This document shows positions 17,080 to 25,797 of a DNA stretch of 64,000 nucleotides, piece by piece. This DNA comes from an uncultured Bacteroidales bacterium (GTDB lineage: Bacteria; Bacteroidota; Bacteroidia; Bacteroidales; P3): NCBI GenBank assembly GCA_900318835.1, contig ONLW01000005.1, positions 43,815 through 107,814 on the forward strand, written 5' to 3'. The translations under genes and the position numbers were made by a program. Each line of letters begins with the position of its first letter. Positions within the stretch are counted from its first letter, which is position 1. The notes under the pieces are model-generated. The model worked only from the letters and a program-made list of their open reading frames with translations. It was not told the DNA's origin and made no database searches.

Positions 17080-18162
17080 TTACCGGTAACTCGAAGGAGT
17101 GCCCTTTCCTTGGGATTTGAAGGCTTTGGCCATCGATGCCTGGGAGGAAAAACCACACTGCTCCGCAATGTCGGCCAGAAGCGCATCAGGATACTGGTGG
17201 ATGAAGCTGATGGCATGACGCACACGATGTTGTGAAATCATGTCATAAAATGACGAGTAACCCAAAAGGCGAATTGCCTCTGCAAGATATTTGCTGTTCG
17301 TCCCCAACCGCGACATTATGGTGTTGCTGGTAATATGCTGCTCCGTATATATCTCTTCCTCCGAAAGTAGATTCTCCAGCCGCTGCGCAAGGTCGTCAAA
17401 ACGGTGGTCACACGGGTCACACTGCTCCAACGGGTCCGATGGGCCACACTGCTCACATTGGACAACCACCTTCCTCCAAGGATTCAACGTAAGAATGCAG
17501 AACCACACATTGGCCCCAATGAAAAGTATGTCCCGGCCGAACTTCACCCACACGTCATCAGCGTAGAAATTGATAGCCAAAAGTATCAGCACCAGTGTCG
17601 GTACCCATCGGATGAGATTGGCAAACTCCACAGGAAAATCATCGCTGTCTGCATAACGTTCCTCGTTGGAACGCCGCACCTCATCCCTGATTTTCAACGC
17701 CTCTCGTATCGAAAGACAGAAATAGACAAGAAAGATTACCGACACTCCTCCCTCAGCCCATACTCGCCACCCTTCGGGCAAATGAATCAGACCCACCGCT
17801 TGACAAAACATCGGCACAAGCACAACTATCGCAGGCAAAAAAAGTATCCGATGGATCCTTCTCCCTTTTCCCGGAAAAAAATATCCCTCGCACATTATCA
17901 ACATCTGGATGGAAAAGAAAAGCAAAGAGAATGCATTCACATACAACAACGCATCACTGTCTCCAATCTGCAGTAAATAAGGCAGTTCGAACAACTGCAG
18001 CAAATAAATCACCCCCACCGCCTTCTGAGCCGGGAACAATTCGTGGAAGTGTTCGCTGTAGGCCTTCGGCCGGTAAAACCACTTCAACAACCACCCATAG
18101 AGGTGCGTGACAATGAACGCCAAGTTGGCAGAATATAATATAATGTATATAGAATCCCTCAT
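17080..18162 (-). CDS. Membrane-bound AraC-family transcriptional regulator
   Basis: The 360-residue product has about six hydrophobic segments in its first 230 residues and an AraC-type helix-turn-helix in its last ~100 (SNTIMSRLGTNSKYLAEAIR, then LADIAEQCGFSSQASMAKAF). It should be an inner-membrane sensor that binds DNA directly. The start at 18162 is chosen because its ATG overlaps the TGA of the upstream gene by 4 nt. Between the two parts lies a Cys-rich linker (VQCEQCGPSDPLEQCDPCD) encoded by a locally repetitive stretch at about 17401-17465. The target genes and signal are not evident; neighbours suggest envelope functions. Confidence 0.85.
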   Translation of the reverse strand: MRDSIYIILYSANLAFIVTHLYGWLLKWFYRPKAYSEHFHELFPAQKAVGVIYLLQLFELPYLLQIGDSDALLYVNAFSLLFFSIQMLIMCEGYFFPGKGRRIHRILFLPAIVVLVPMFCQAVGLIHLPEGWRVWAEGGVSVIFLVYFCLSIREALKIRDEVRRSNEERYADSDDFPVEFANLIRWVPTLVLILLAINFYADDVWVKFGRDILFIGANVWFCILTLNPWRKVVVQCEQCGPSDPLEQCDPCDHRFDDLAQRLENLLSEEEIYTEQHITSNTIMSRLGTNSKYLAEAIRLLGYSSFYDMISQHRVRHAISFIHQYPDALLADIAEQCGFSSQASMAKAFKSQGKGTPSSYR

Positions 18163-19931
18163 AATAAGCCTTGAATATTGGTTTGCCAAATGCGAAGAAA
18201 CGACCTAGATACATTTGGAAGATACTCTCCCTCAGCAATATGCCACTGGATAGAATCCGCCACATGTCGCCGTAGCGGCTCACGGTCGTCAACACCCTCG
18301 AGGTTGGGCAGCAGACGCCAGCAATAGCCCTCACACCGCAAACGGTTGGGATAGAAATCCTTGAGACGGTCGTAGGCATACTGCGAGAAATAGACGGGAC
18401 GGCGGAAAGCATTCTCTTCCATCACTTGCATCACTTTGCGGAAACCCGCAAGGTTAATATTGTAGACATCCATATCTGGACGCTGGTTTTCAACATATTT
18501 CAGATACCAGAGGGGGAAGGTGTCGTTGTCGCCATAGGTGAATAGGATGGCACCGTGATCGCAACTCTGGAGGTGCGCCATGCTGATGTCGTGGACCGAA
18601 TGGCAGCCACTGCGGTCGTGGTCAGACCAGTTGCCTACGGCAAGTGTCATGGGAACCAAAAGCAGCAGGATGCCAACAAGATACCGACGCTCCCAAATGG
18701 CACCGGCACCAATGCCTATCCACATGGCAAAGGCATAGAAAGAGAGGACATAGGCATAGTCGCGCTCCCGGGGTTCGTAGCATGGATGGTTGAGGTAAAA
18801 ATTAAGGATGATTCCGCCGAAGAGGAAAATCAGCAAGACGGCATGGAAATCACCGCGGCGGCGCTTCCTGTGTTGCCACATTCCCCAGATTCCCAGCAGG
18901 AAGGGTAGTATGAAAGGAACGATAATGTTCCATTTAAAATTCTTGCGACCGATGAAGTTGTACATCAAATAGCGGCAGTACATGTAGCCGAATTGATATG
19001 TAAAACAATATTTTACGTTGCTCCACAGGGTTGGACTGCCCCCCCCCCAGTCGCCCCAATGGTCGGCGTCAGCCTCGCGCCACATGCGAGGGTAGAGTGG
19101 CGCTTTGGCATACTGTTCGCGCGAGAAGTATTTCTTGAAATCCTCATAGGTGGCGGGGTTCCCCTCGTTGATGGGCGGGTTGGCGGCGGCACGGATGGGG
19201 AGAATGGCGTAGGGCGTGAGACCAAGGAGGAAGAAGGGAATCGCCAAGCAAATAGCCCTTACTGGCCTTAAAGATCCTAATGCCCTTAAAGCCCTTATGA
19301 AAATCCACAACAAAAAGGGAGTGACCAGCAGTGTCATCAGATGGACACAGACCCCCAACCCCAATAGCAGACCAACAAGCAACAATAAGCGCTGATTTCC
19401 ACTGCGTTCCCATCGCAGCATCAGCCACACGATAAGTGAGCAGAAGAACATAGCCATACTGTACACCTCGCTCTCAACAGCCGAGAACCAAGCAGTGTCG
19501 CAGAAAAGGTAACTGAGGGCTCCGACGACAGCCGCGATTTGCATCCCGAGAGATGTACTACCCTTCTCATCCTCTCCCTGTAGGGAGGAGGTAGGGGGTG
19601 AGGGTAATAATAACATCAAGATGGTCTTATACAACAACATCACCGTCAGCGCCCCACAGAGTACAGACAGGAAATTGCTCATCGGCGCTACCCACATGGG
19701 GTTGCCGAAGGAAAGGAGCATAAAACAATGGGAAACAAGCTGATAGAAAGGCGCTCCGGGAGGATGTCCCACCTGAAGACCGTAGCCCGTGGTGATAAAC
19801 TCGCCACAATCCCACCAGCTAACCGAACGGTCCATAGTGAGGAGGTAGACCGCCAGCGCAAAGAGGAAAACCAGCAGGTCACTATGGCGACTTACCAGTT
19901 GACGACAGATTTGTTGAAGACGTCCTCGCAT
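18159..19931 (-). CDS. DUF2723 membrane protein (PMT-like glycosyltransferase)
   Basis: The 590-residue integral membrane protein begins with the DUF2723 signature: SWWDCGEFITTGYGLQVGHP then PPGAPFYQL. The acidic WDCGE motif resembles the catalytic region of protein O-mannosyltransferase-like GT-C enzymes. Family members in Bacteroidota are often near 1,000 residues, so this is a short version that retains a C-terminal soluble part (FTYGDNDTFPLWYLKYVENQ). It probably transfers a sugar to an exported protein or lipid. A PSPPTSSLQGEDEKG insert between early membrane helices comes from a palindromic DNA repeat at about 19563-19602. The start overlaps lptE by 40 nt, suggesting one operon. Confidence 0.82.
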   Translation of the reverse strand: MRGRLQQICRQLVSRHSDLLVFLFALAVYLLTMDRSVSWWDCGEFITTGYGLQVGHPPGAPFYQLVSHCFMLLSFGNPMWVAPMSNFLSVLCGALTVMLLYKTILMLLLPSPPTSSLQGEDEKGSTSLGMQIAAVVGALSYLFCDTAWFSAVESEVYSMAMFFCSLIVWLMLRWERSGNQRLLLLVGLLLGLGVCVHLMTLLVTPFLLWIFIRALRALGSLRPVRAICLAIPFFLLGLTPYAILPIRAAANPPINEGNPATYEDFKKYFSREQYAKAPLYPRMWREADADHWGDWGGGSPTLWSNVKYCFTYQFGYMYCRYLMYNFIGRKNFKWNIIVPFILPFLLGIWGMWQHRKRRRGDFHAVLLIFLFGGIILNFYLNHPCYEPRERDYAYVLSFYAFAMWIGIGAGAIWERRYLVGILLLLVPMTLAVGNWSDHDRSGCHSVHDISMAHLQSCDHGAILFTYGDNDTFPLWYLKYVENQRPDMDVYNINLAGFRKVMQVMEENAFRRPVYFSQYAYDRLKDFYPNRLRCEGYCWRLLPNLEGVDDREPLRRHVADSIQWHIAEGEYLPNVSRSFLRIWQTNIQGLL

Positions 19932-20398
19932 AGTTCCGTAACAATTTCGCCCACCAAAGAGCTCTCAACCGAAGAAAAATCGCGCGAGGCAGGGTAGTCG
20001 CGGTAGCGCGAGAACTGCTGCTCAAAGTTGGCTTCGGGGTCGATGTTGTTGGTGAAGCGCACCTTGATGGTCACAGTAAGACGGTTCATCGAAACCTCGT
20101 CGTTCGAAGAAAGGGCCGCAGCACGAGTCTCGTAGCCTACTATCTCGCCCTCAACATGGAGGTCGCCCCCCTCGCTGCTCATCACATCGAGAGGAGTTTG
20201 GCTGCTGAACATCTGCATCAACTCGTCGGTCAGCTTCTGACTCAACTGTGGATTGACTATGGGCGCATAGTTGGGGAAAGTAGCCACAGATATGGTTTTA
20301 GCCCCTGGCGGAATAGAAGCACCCGTGAAGGAATAGCCACCCGTACACGCCGTCAACATCCACACCACCAGCAGACTAATAATCGCGCGAATCTTCAT
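19892..20398 (-). CDS. lptE: LptE-like LPS-assembly lipoprotein
   Basis: The 168-residue lipoprotein starts MKIRAIISLLVVWMLTAC, a signal peptide with lipobox LTAC, followed by TGGYSFTGASIPPGAKTISV, the typical beginning of Bacteroidota LptE. LptE plugs the LptD barrel and helps insert lipopolysaccharide into the outer membrane. An ATG five codons upstream (20413) is also possible. The gene overlaps both the preceding 56-residue frame and the following DUF2723 gene. LptD is not in this window. Confidence 0.8.
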   Translation of the reverse strand: MKIRAIISLLVVWMLTACTGGYSFTGASIPPGAKTISVATFPNYAPIVNPQLSQKLTDELMQMFSSQTPLDVMSSEGGDLHVEGEIVGYETRAAALSSNDEVSMNRLTVTIKVRFTNNIDPEANFEQQFSRYRDYPASRDFSSVESSLVGEIVTELCEDVFNKSVVNW

Positions 20399-20546
20399 CA
20401 ATGCGTTGTTCATCCTCCAATTGCCACAGCAGAAAACCCGTTTCCTGCTGAATATAGTTCAAAACCGCAATCTTCGTCATAAGGTCGGGAATAGCCGCTA
20501 CCTCACTCACAAGCGAGTCAATCTTTTCTTTAAACTTTAAATCCAT
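20376..20546 (-). CDS. Small protein upstream of lptE, unknown function
   Basis: This encodes 56 residues (MDLKFKEKIDSLVSEVAAIP at the start, ending QRIDEDSRDY) with no signal peptide and an amphipathic, helical look. It lies 8 nt after the arginase-fold gene and overlaps the start of lptE, consistent with translational coupling. The composition looks protein-like, not random, but I do not recognise a family. If real, it is cytoplasmic. Confidence 0.5.
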   Translation of the reverse strand: MDLKFKEKIDSLVSEVAAIPDLMTKIAVLNYIQQETGFLLWQLEDEQRIDEDSRDY

Positions 20547-20554
20547 ATTCTTTT

Positions 20555-21733
20555 TTAACCATTTATCCTATTATAATAATGCCACCAAAGTTCGGGAATC
20601 TCGTTGTCCATCGCGCGCTGATAGTCGGCATAGCTGCACGGAATAAGAGTGTGGCGCTGGTAGCGCTCTCGACGCTCCTCGTCGTTGCAGGGCACCTCCA
20701 TCCACCAACGGTCGCTCTTCAAACTCTTATAAAAGACAATGTCGAGTCCATGCTCGCGCATCTCCACCGTAAAACGCTTGTACGACTGCTTGTCGCGGTG
20801 GGGGAAATCGTTCTGACGATAGTAGAATCCCTCTATAAAATGCCACACTGCATGTGCCAGCATGTGGGCCGTCTGACCGTCACGGTCACGCGAAGGGTTC
20901 ATCTCGAAAAGGCCAAAAGTGGAAGTCTTATCACTCATACCCGCAAAACGCGCCAACTGGCATATCTGTTCACCATAGAAACCATGGGGCGAAGGATTGG
21001 CGTTGCCCGGAGCATCACTCTGACGCACGGCACCGATGTCCACGGCCACCACATCGCTGTAACGCACCAAAGGTTCAGCACCCACCATCGATGACTGCAC
21101 CTCGCCCAAGCGCTTCGTGCTGAACTTCAGCTCATCCATAAGGTCTATCATCTCCTGACCCACGAAATAAGTCTGGTAACCCACATTCACATAGTCGAAA
21201 AGGTAATTGGGCTGCTGCAAGATGATATGTTGCAGATAGTTGGCAGAGTTAATCTCGTCGCCACCTTCAAGGTTGAAACGCGAATCGACAGAGCAGATAT
21301 TGATTACACGTCCCAGCACCTCGTAAGCCTTGTAGATAGGAAAAACAAGATCGTCCCCGCCACCAAGAACAATCACAGTAAGACCATTCTCAATCAGCTG
21401 GTGGAGCGCCTCAATCAAGGCAAAATAAGTATCGCGCTTCTCGGCACCCGGAGCGATATTGCCCAGGTCGACAATATGGGTATCGGCATGGGGATTCGCC
21501 AGCCTATAAAGGCGACGGCGTATCTCGTCCGGCGCCGCAGCGCAACCCCGGTTATCCACCGACCCACGATCCTCCTTCACACCCAGCAGCGCCAAACGGC
21601 CCCCCTTCCAATCCGGGAAGTCACCCACCTCAGCATAACCGGCAATATTGTCACCCAGCATCGGGTGGAACTCACGGCTCTCGAAGTCCACAATGGCAGT
21701 GTCTATAGGTTCAAAATAAGTGCTCAGCTCCAT
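20555..21733 (-). CDS. Arginase-fold protein with altered metal motifs
   Basis: The 392-residue protein aligns by eye with the arginase/formimidoylglutamase family found in Bacteroidota. Motif positions are recognisable but the metal ligands are changed: GGGDDLV (124-130) replaces GGGHD, SVDSRFN (148-154) replaces the DAHxD motif, and VDIGAVRQSDAP (231-242) replaces the DxDxxDP motif. Loss of the His and several Asp ligands argues against a normal binuclear manganese hydrolase. It may be a structural or regulatory homologue, or use another metal. It is the first gene of the arginase-lptE-DUF2723-AraC run on the minus strand. Confidence 0.75.
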   Translation of the reverse strand: MELSTYFEPIDTAIVDFESREFHPMLGDNIAGYAEVGDFPDWKGGRLALLGVKEDRGSVDNRGCAAAPDEIRRRLYRLANPHADTHIVDLGNIAPGAEKRDTYFALIEALHQLIENGLTVIVLGGGDDLVFPIYKAYEVLGRVINICSVDSRFNLEGGDEINSANYLQHIILQQPNYLFDYVNVGYQTYFVGQEMIDLMDELKFSTKRLGEVQSSMVGAEPLVRYSDVVAVDIGAVRQSDAPGNANPSPHGFYGEQICQLARFAGMSDKTSTFGLFEMNPSRDRDGQTAHMLAHAVWHFIEGFYYRQNDFPHRDKQSYKRFTVEMREHGLDIVFYKSLKSDRWWMEVPCNDEERRERYQRHTLIPCSYADYQRAMDNEIPELWWHYYNRING

Positions 21734-21837
21734 CTTCTTTCTTTAAACTTTACTCTCTCATAACGCAAACAGACTTCTTTTATTGTGTCTCTTCTACACT
21801 GTAAAAATCTTTTTTCTCACATATCAAAATTATTTTG

Positions 21838-21845
21838 TAATTTTG
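21838..21845 (+). promoter_or_regulatory. -7 box of the C69 dipeptidase gene
   Basis: TAATTTTG fits the Bacteroidota -7 consensus and lies about 47 nt upstream of the start codon. A clean TTTG at the -33 position is not seen. Confidence 0.55.
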
Positions 21846-21891
21846 CACTTCGTTATCGCCCGAAAAACACAAATAAAAAATGATAATACCT

Positions 21892-23649
21892 ATGAAATTC
21901 AACCGTATCATTGCCGCAGGGCTACTCAGTGCAACAATGCTCGTCGGCTCCGTCACCGAGGCTTGCACCAATTTCCTTTTCACCAAAGGTGCCACCAAAG
22001 ACGGCAGCACCATGATCACCTATGCTGCCGATAGCCACACCCTCTATGGTGAACTTTACTATCGCCGCGCCGCCAACTATCCCGCCGGCACCATGTTCCA
22101 AGTCATCGACTGGGACAGTGGCATGCCCCTCATTAAGATTCCTCAGGTGGCTCACACCTACAGCGTGGTGGGCAACATGAACGAGTGCCAACTGGCCATC
22201 GGCGAGACCACTTATGGCGGTCGTAAGGAACTGGCCAACGAGATTGAAGGCGGCATCGACTACGGCTCGCTCATCTACCTCACCCTCCAGCGCGCCAAGA
22301 ACGCCCGCGAAGCTATTGCTGTTCTCGCCGGCTTCCTCAAGGACTATCCCTACCACAGCGAGGGCGAAAGCTTCTCCATCTGCGACCCCAACGAGGTATG
22401 GATTTTCGAGCTCATCGGAAAACGCCCCGCTCCCGTCAAGGCCGACCTCGCCAAGAAACTGAAATATAAATACACAGACGGTGCCGTATGGGTGGCCCGC
22501 CGCATCCCCGACGGCTACGTCTGCGGTCACGCCAACCAGGCCCGCATCACTCAGTTCCCCCAAGAAGAAAAATGGAGCAAAGCCAAAGGCAAAGGCCTCC
22601 ACAAGGTCATCAGCAGCACCCATATCGACTATGTCTATGAGCCCGAGGTGGAATGCGTTTATAGCGCCGACATCATCACTTTCGCCCGCGCCTGCGGCTG
22701 GTACGATGGTAAGGATGCCGACTTCTCTTTCTGCGACACCTATGCTCCCCTCACTTTCAGCGGTCTCCGCGGCTGCGATGCCCGCGTCTATGCCATGTTC
22801 AACCGCGTTGCCAGCGGCATGCAACGCTATGAGAAATATGCCATGGGCGATGCCACCGCCGAGCGCATGCCCCTTTGGGTCAAACCCGACCACCAAGTTG
22901 ACGTCCACGAAGTGATGAACCTTATGCGCGACCACTATGAAGGCACCGCCATGGACATGACCAAGGACCTTGGCGCAGGCCCCTTCCAATGCCCCTACCG
23001 CTGGCGTCCCATGGGCTTTGAGGTCGACGGAAAGAAGTACATCCACGAGCGCGCCACCTCCACCCAGCAGACCGGCTTCTCCTTCGTGGCCCAGTGCCGC
23101 GGATGGCTCCCCAACAAGGTTGGCGGCATCATCTGGTTCGGCGTCGATGACACCTACTCCACCGTCTACTGCCCCATGTACTGCGGCATCACCGAGATCC
23201 CCCTCTGCTTCCGCCAGGGCAATGGCGACATGCTCACCTACAGCGAGACCGCAGCCTTCTGGCTTTTCAACCGCGTCACCAACTTCGTCTACAGCCGCTA
23301 CAGCGATATGATTAAAGACCTCCAAAAAGTACAGAAACAACTTGAGACAACCTACATCTCCGATGTCCAGAAATTCGACACCCGCGTCAAGGGTCTTGAC
23401 GGAGACGCCCTCGAACAACAGCTCAACGACTTCTGCAACCGACAGGCTGCCAAGATGATGAAGGAGTGGAACGACCTTGACCGCTACCTCCTCGTCAAAT
23501 ATATCGATGGCAACATAAAGAAGGAAAAAGACGGCAAGTTCGAACGCACCGCCTCCGGAATGGCAGTCTTCCCCATGCAACCGCCCTACCGCGCTGAGTG
23601 GAACCGCATGATTGTCAACGACTACGGCGACGTCATCCGCGAAAAATAA
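21892..23649 (+). CDS. Secreted C69-family dipeptidase
   Basis: The 585-residue protein has a signal peptide (MKFNRIIAAGLLSATMLVGS) directly followed by ACTNFLFTKGATKDGSTM. Family C69 enzymes are N-terminal nucleophile hydrolases whose catalytic Cys (here C25) is exposed by processing. Further family traits are the VVGNMNECQLAIGETTYGG stretch and the GESFSICDPNEVWIFEL stretch. The likely role is dipeptide cleavage in the periplasm or outside the cell, typical of amino-acid-fermenting Bacteroidales. An ATG four codons upstream is possible but gives a less standard signal peptide. The gene is monocistronic and ends at a strong terminator. Confidence 0.9.
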   Translation: MKFNRIIAAGLLSATMLVGSVTEACTNFLFTKGATKDGSTMITYAADSHTLYGELYYRRAANYPAGTMFQVIDWDSGMPLIKIPQVAHTYSVVGNMNECQLAIGETTYGGRKELANEIEGGIDYGSLIYLTLQRAKNAREAIAVLAGFLKDYPYHSEGESFSICDPNEVWIFELIGKRPAPVKADLAKKLKYKYTDGAVWVARRIPDGYVCGHANQARITQFPQEEKWSKAKGKGLHKVISSTHIDYVYEPEVECVYSADIITFARACGWYDGKDADFSFCDTYAPLTFSGLRGCDARVYAMFNRVASGMQRYEKYAMGDATAERMPLWVKPDHQVDVHEVMNLMRDHYEGTAMDMTKDLGAGPFQCPYRWRPMGFEVDGKKYIHERATSTQQTGFSFVAQCRGWLPNKVGGIIWFGVDDTYSTVYCPMYCGITEIPLCFRQGNGDMLTYSETAAFWLFNRVTNFVYSRYSDMIKDLQKVQKQLETTYISDVQKFDTRVKGLDGDALEQQLNDFCNRQAAKMMKEWNDLDRYLLVKYIDGNIKKEKDGKFERTASGMAVFPMQPPYRAEWNRMIVNDYGDVIREK

Positions 23650-23670
23650 TCCATCCTTCTGACCCATATT

Positions 23671-23704
23671 GTAGAGACGCAGCATGCTGCGTCTCTACTT
23701 TTTT
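23671..23704 (+). terminator. 28-bp perfect palindrome plus T-run
   Basis: GTAGAGACGCAGCA followed directly by TGCTGCGTCTCTAC (23671-23698) and six T forms a strong terminator for the dipeptidase gene. The core TAGAGACGC...GCGTCTCTA also occurs as a dispersed palindrome in other bacteria, so it may be a mobile-type repeat used as a terminator. Confidence 0.85.
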
Positions 23705-23779
23705 GCAGCTGAACCCGTAATGGGGTAATATAATTCGAAGTTGAAAGAATCATGATACTCAGCACTTAATACCTATCAA

Positions 23780-23842
23780 CTCTTACCCATCTCCTTCCCA
23801 ACCCCTACCCATCTCCCATGATGGTAAGAGAGGGGTAGGGGT
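23780..23842. repeat. 11-nt array and decayed palindrome
   Basis: Units CTCTTACCCAT, CTCCTTCCCAA, CCCCTACCCAT and CTCCCATGATG follow in exact 11-nt steps (23780-23823). An inverted GGGGTAGGGG follows. It lies between the convergent ends of the dipeptidase and the outer-membrane protein genes. Confidence 0.75.
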
Positions 23843-23861
23843 ATATGGGGCAATGGAGAGG

Positions 23862-24995
23862 TTAGAAGCTGTATTTCAGTTTTAGCCAGATTTCACTGTT
23901 GTGGGCGTAGGTGAGGAACATGCCACCGTCGGCGTAGAAGAGATCGTAACCCAGAAGGAGATGAATCTGGTCGGTGGTGGCCCAGTCGGCGCTAAAACGG
24001 TTGAAGATACCTAAATCCTTCACATCGGCGTAGGCGAAGGTGGAGAGCGTCAGGGAGTTGTTCAGCAAGGCTTTGGAGATGCGCAGGGTAGCGAGCGAGG
24101 TTTCCTCTCCCGCACCAAAGGTTTGGTTGTACTGCACCGAGAGGTTCCAGTCGTTGCCTGGATACCAGTCGAGCCCCGCGAGGGCGTTGCCTTGATGCCC
24201 ACCGTGGTCGTCGATATTGTCGGCCAGTTCGCCACGGAAGACGAGGTTGCCGAAGGGAACCGACACATCGCCGCCAACAACAGACAGGCGATGATAGCCA
24301 ATATGGTCGACCTGCAACTCCGGCATCTTGCTCCAGGTGCGCAGCGCCATCAGGGAGAAATCCACACCCGACAGGGAGCAGTTGAACCTTGCGCCATATT
24401 CCATGTTTTCAAACGAGGGCTCGGGACGGACCTCCGGCGGAAGCGCCCCGACAGACCAAGGATTGGCGGCATCTGTGGGCAATTTGAAGAATTCGGCCAC
24501 CGGTACGGCGACGGCCTCCAGGCTCCACGCATCGTGCAGATAGCGGACACGCAGGGCGCCCACAGGGACACGGATGTCGTCGTAGTCTTGCGCCAGGAAT
24601 TCGGTATAATCCATGGGCGAGATGAGGTCGGTGACCCGCAAGCCGTCGGCCACACCCCACGAGATAATCTGTTTTCCGGCGCGGATGTCCCAATGGGGGT
24701 TGCCCCAGTAGGCGTAGGCTTCACGCAGCTGGAAGCCGGACAAATCCTTGAGCAGGGCGTTGTACACGAGGTTGGCCGAGACGAACATTCCGCCGCCGTC
24801 TTTCTCGAGCCGAAACTCTCCTCGGGCGCGGGTGCGAGATGACATCCAGTCGTAGGGCTCTTCGGTGCGTAAGGCGTGGTAGGTGTCGAGGAAGCCTTTG
24901 AAAGAGAAGTCGATATCTTCCTGCGCCGAAAGGGAGTGGGCCGTGCAAAGCACGGTCACCGCTCCCAATAGCATGGTTTTCAATGAGGTTTTCAT
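23862..24995 (-). CDS. Outer-membrane beta-barrel protein (DUF1302-like)
   Basis: The 377-residue protein has a signal peptide ending HSLSAQ and a body of alternating beta strands that ends with an aromatic residue (IWLKLKYSF), as expected for an outer-membrane barrel. The segment [20 protein letters not shown] resembles the DUF1302 family. Its ATG overlaps the stop of the LolA-like gene (ATGA at 24992-24995). With the MMPL exporter and LolA-like protein it forms a three-gene export operon that likely spans both membranes. The cargo, perhaps a lipid, is not known. Confidence 0.72.
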   Translation of the reverse strand: MKTSLKTMLLGAVTVLCTAHSLSAQEDIDFSFKGFLDTYHALRTEEPYDWMSSRTRARGEFRLEKDGGGMFVSANLVYNALLKDLSGFQLREAYAYWGNPHWDIRAGKQIISWGVADGLRVTDLISPMDYTEFLAQDYDDIRVPVGALRVRYLHDAWSLEAVAVPVAEFFKLPTDAANPWSVGALPPEVRPEPSFENMEYGARFNCSLSGVDFSLMALRTWSKMPELQVDHIGYHRLSVVGGDVSVPFGNLVFRGELADNIDDHGGHQGNALAGLDWYPGNDWNLSVQYNQTFGAGEETSLATLRISKALLNNSLTLSTFAYADVKDLGIFNRFSADWATTDQIHLLLGYDLFYADGGMFLTYAHNSEIWLKLKYSF

Positions 24996-25777
24996 AATCC
25001 TTTCTCCAGTTTAGCCACCGTGAACATGCTCTTGTCGACTTTGATGTCGTACTGGGGGCTGCTCACCACAATTTGTGTGCTGTGTCCGCTCTGCACGTTC
25101 TTCATCTCCATCTTCATCACGGTCCAAAATCCATCAATCTTCTTCACTTCGAGGACGGTCATCACACGGTGCAGCTTGTTCAGCTTGTCGTAGAACTCCA
25201 CATAGACGGCCACGTCGCAGTCCTGACGAATCCAACTGACCTTGCGGCTGTAGATTTCGCGGCTGTCGACGGGAGTGGATTCAACCACCCAGCACTTGTG
25301 TCCGTCGCGATCCTCTTCGCGCAGCAGCTTGTGCTTGTCGTCATCCACGCTGCGGCCGCCCATGTCGTCGTAGGTGAAGTCGGTGCCCATGAAGTAGTCG
25401 GTCTTGGAGGAGGCACCGCTGATGCGGCGGGTCTTCTTCATTGCCGGCAGGTAGAGCCATTTGTCGTCCTCCTTGCTGCTCTGGTCGTAGTCCCAGGTGA
25501 GGAAGCCTGTGCCCTTCACATCGCCGGGATAGGTGAAGAACATGATTTTCTTGGTGTCATTTCCTTCGTCCATAGCCCACGATTTCATCTTGCGCTCGCG
25601 CTTGTCGCCGTTTTTCTTCACGAGGGTGAGCTGCATCTCGGCATAGCGGGTGTTGCCGTCGGCACGGTCCTTGACGCGCTGGACGATATCGCGACCCGTC
25701 AGGCTCTGCGCTTCGCTAATTGAAAATTGGAAATTGAAAATTGAAAGAATGGCTACCGCCAATAAATATTTTTTCAT
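24992..25777 (-). CDS. LolA-like outer-membrane lipoprotein-sorting protein
   Basis: The 261-residue periplasmic protein has a signal peptide ([20 protein letters not shown], then SEAQS) and the LolA-like pattern ...[46 protein letters not shown]. Such proteins accompany MMPL transporters and are thought to carry a lipid or lipoprotein cargo. The start at 25777 is chosen because the upstream ATG at 25804 overlaps the exporter gene and adds nine polar residues before the signal peptide. The hydrophobic core of the signal peptide is encoded by a 7-nt tandem array (25718-25745), an unusual origin for a signal sequence. Confidence 0.82.
   Translation of the reverse strand: MKKYLLAVAILSIFNFQFSISEAQSLTGRDIVQRVKDRADGNTRYAEMQLTLVKKNGDKRERKMKSWAMDEGNDTKKIMFFTYPGDVKGTGFLTWDYDQSSKEDDKWLYLPAMKKTRRISGASSKTDYFMGTDFTYDDMGGRSVDDDKHKLLREEDRDGHKCWVVESTPVDSREIYSRKVSWIRQDCDVAVYVEFYDKLNKLHRVMTVLEVKKIDGFWTVMKMEMKNVQSGHSTQIVVSSPQYDIKVDKSMFTVAKLEKGL
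25718..25745. repeat. 7-nt array encoding a signal peptide core
   Basis: Four heptamers AATTGAA, AATTGGA, AATTGAA, AATTGAA lie in tandem. On the coding strand they read FNFQFSI within the signal peptide of the LolA-like protein. Confidence 0.8.
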
Positions 25778-25797
25778 GATTGTTCTGTTTTTATTGT

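Noticed and set aside
18159-19931. Calling the short DUF2723 gene a truncated pseudogene
   Set aside because: The frame is intact, starts and ends in operon-like overlaps and keeps the catalytic-type N-terminus; short family members may be normal.
21922-23685. A 587-codon minus-strand frame opposite the dipeptidase
   Set aside because: The sense frame has a signal peptide and C69 motifs. The antisense is open only because of codon bias.
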